This document shows positions 59,672 through 60,410 of a stretch of DNA of 60,410 bases, piece after piece (the stretch's first letter is position 1; each line of letters starts with the position of its first letter). The notes under the pieces were generated by a model. It was not told the origin of the DNA, searched no databases, and saw only the letters and a list, made by a program, of their open reading frames with translations. The position numbers and the translations under genes are program-made. The DNA is from an uncultured Treponema sp. (GTDB lineage: Bacteria > Spirochaetota > Spirochaetia > Treponematales > Treponemataceae). Location: positions 1-60,410 of the forward strand of contig CALCRU010000053.1 of assembly GCA_937894335.1 (NCBI GenBank), read 5' to 3'.

Positions 59672-60410
59672 CTAGCGTCCCTTAAGTTTTTTTAGCAAGG
59701 TCTTATGAAACCAAGCCCTTAGTTTTTCTGCCGCAACATACAGGGAGTATGTCTTTTTTAGGGGAATATCAAAACTTCCTGCCCTATGGATTATTTTTCC
59801 TCCAAAGCCCGTCTTAAACAGATACAGCCCGTGCATAGGATGTGCTTCGTCCCCTGTCGGCGGAATACCGTAAAAATCATACGTTTTACACCCATAGCAT
59901 TTTGCTTCGCGAATGGCTGTCCATTGCACAAGGTACGCTGGCATAAGATTGCGCTTCGTGTTGCCAGAGCAACCGTATAAGTACACCGCTTCCTGCATGT
60001 TAAACAGCGTAATAATGGCAGCAAGATCCTCGCCTTCATGGCTTGCAATGTACAGCGTAATAAGCGTTTTATCAGCATCGGTTGCCGCGTTTTCCGCACT
60101 TCCCCGCTCAAGTAAATCGCGGTAGTAGTTTTTTGGATGCAGTCCGATGCAGTCGCGGGAAGCGGTTGTCTGATACAGGGCATAGAAAGAATCAAGGGCC
60201 GCGTCAAAATCGCTTTCGCCATAATGCACGGCACGCACCGTTACCCCATGCTTTGCCGCATAACGAATATTATAGCGCCATTTGCTTTTCATGCACGAAA
60301 GCAGCTCGTCTTCACTTTTATCAAGCGTAAGCACAACGGTATCGGGCGGCTGTACATCGACATCGGCTTTTACAAGTGGCACATTGGAAAGCAGCGCATT
60401 ATCGGCACAT
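59672..60410 (-). CDS. FemAB/FemX-like aminoacyltransferase, 5' end outside the window
   Basis: The reading frame stays open to the window edge, so at least 245 residues are seen and the N-terminus is missing. MKSKWRYNIRYAAKHGV and GVTVRAVHYG, ALDSFYALYQ, YLYGCSGNTKRNLMPAYLVQ and YDFYGIPP are features of FemAB-type enzymes that add amino acids to the peptidoglycan or lipid II peptide. The C-terminus is basic (LRAWFHKTLLKKLKGR). Codon use is visibly richer in CG dinucleotides (gcg, cgc, atcg) than in neighbouring genes. Confidence 0.85.
   Translation of the reverse strand, partial: CADNALLSNVPLVKADVDVQPPDTVVLTLDKSEDELLSCMKSKWRYNIRYAAKHGVTVRAVHYGESDFDAALDSFYALYQTTASRDCIGLHPKNYYRDLLERGSAENAATDADKTLITLYIASHEGEDLAAIITLFNMQEAVYLYGCSGNTKRNLMPAYLVQWTAIREAKCYGCKTYDFYGIPPTGDEAHPMHGLYLFKTGFGGKIIHRAGSFDIPLKKTYSLYVAAEKLRAWFHKTLLKKLKGR

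Noticed and set aside
1..60410. CRISPR array, prophage, transposase or rRNA genes
   Set aside because: No regularly spaced identical repeats, phage structural genes, transposase motifs or rRNA sequence were seen. The only regular repeats are coding (Lnt tail, P83/100 coil, TPR and ankyrin units).

Overview
The window reads as chromosomal DNA of a spirochaete, most likely a host-associated, anaerobic Treponema. The evidence is a P83/100-type antigen homologue, a P13-like membrane protein, an oxygen-independent class III ribonucleotide reductase, a six-gene Rnf-type membrane cluster and several lineage-specific envelope proteins. Apart from two tiny hairpin elements and a toxin-antitoxin-like pair at the left edge, it is core genome: I see no prophage, insertion sequence, CRISPR array or rRNA. 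No gene-free stretch exceeds about 300 bases.

Layout. 0.1-2.4 kb: a DUF4258/YgiT-zinc-finger pair, the dTDP-sugar genes rfbA-rfbC and a tRNA-Met. 2.4-6.3 kb: an nrdR-nrdD-(glycyl-radical/glutaredoxin)-nrdG operon in which the radical-bearing tail of NrdD is a separate gene. 6.5-11.5 kb: a PAP2 phosphatase, the bioYMN biotin transporter and Lnt with a long repetitive basic tail. 11.6-16.3 kb: a galactokinase-like protein, SurE and two TPR proteins, one with a beta-propeller. 16.3-24.6 kb: dinB, unknown membrane and cytosolic proteins, a lipoprotein, trmB and ligA. 24.6-29.8 kb: M23 peptidase, recJ, pyrimidine-nucleoside phosphorylase, cytidylate kinase. 29.8-35.2 kb: leuD, a P13-like gene, leuC, a 2-hydroxyacid dehydrogenase, a CxxC-less HMA protein and rlmN. 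35.2-39.1 kb: TPR proteins, rsmD and an ankyrin protein. 39.2-42.4 kb: rpsF-ssb-rpsR-rplI and dnaB. 42.5-51.4 kb: P83/100, a beta-propeller protein, RNA-modifying enzymes (RlmD/TrmA-like, RluA-like), an alpha/beta hydrolase, PcnB and a P-loop/Asp23 fusion. 51.5-59.7 kb: a DUF212 protein, a membrane protein, the Rnf-like cluster and a GH57-like protein. The window ends inside a FemAB-like gene.

Four results stand out. (1) The Rnf-like cluster keeps the canonical order C-D-G-E-A-(B), but almost every known cofactor site is missing, apart from the two 4Fe-4S motifs of RnfC, and the RnfB position holds a 104-residue protein without cysteines that could carry clusters. (2) NrdD is split: the large subunit stops after its zinc site, and the glycyl-radical motif lies in a separate protein fused to a glutaredoxin-like domain. 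(3) About ten transcription units have a -10 box only 6-9 bases before the start codon and no Shine-Dalgarno sequence, suggesting frequent leaderless mRNAs. (4) Two intergenic hairpin elements are each flanked by direct repeats; one of them duplicates the last 39 bases of rlmN.

All calls come from reading the sequence by eye. Residue numbers are hand counts, and family assignments were not checked by database search.
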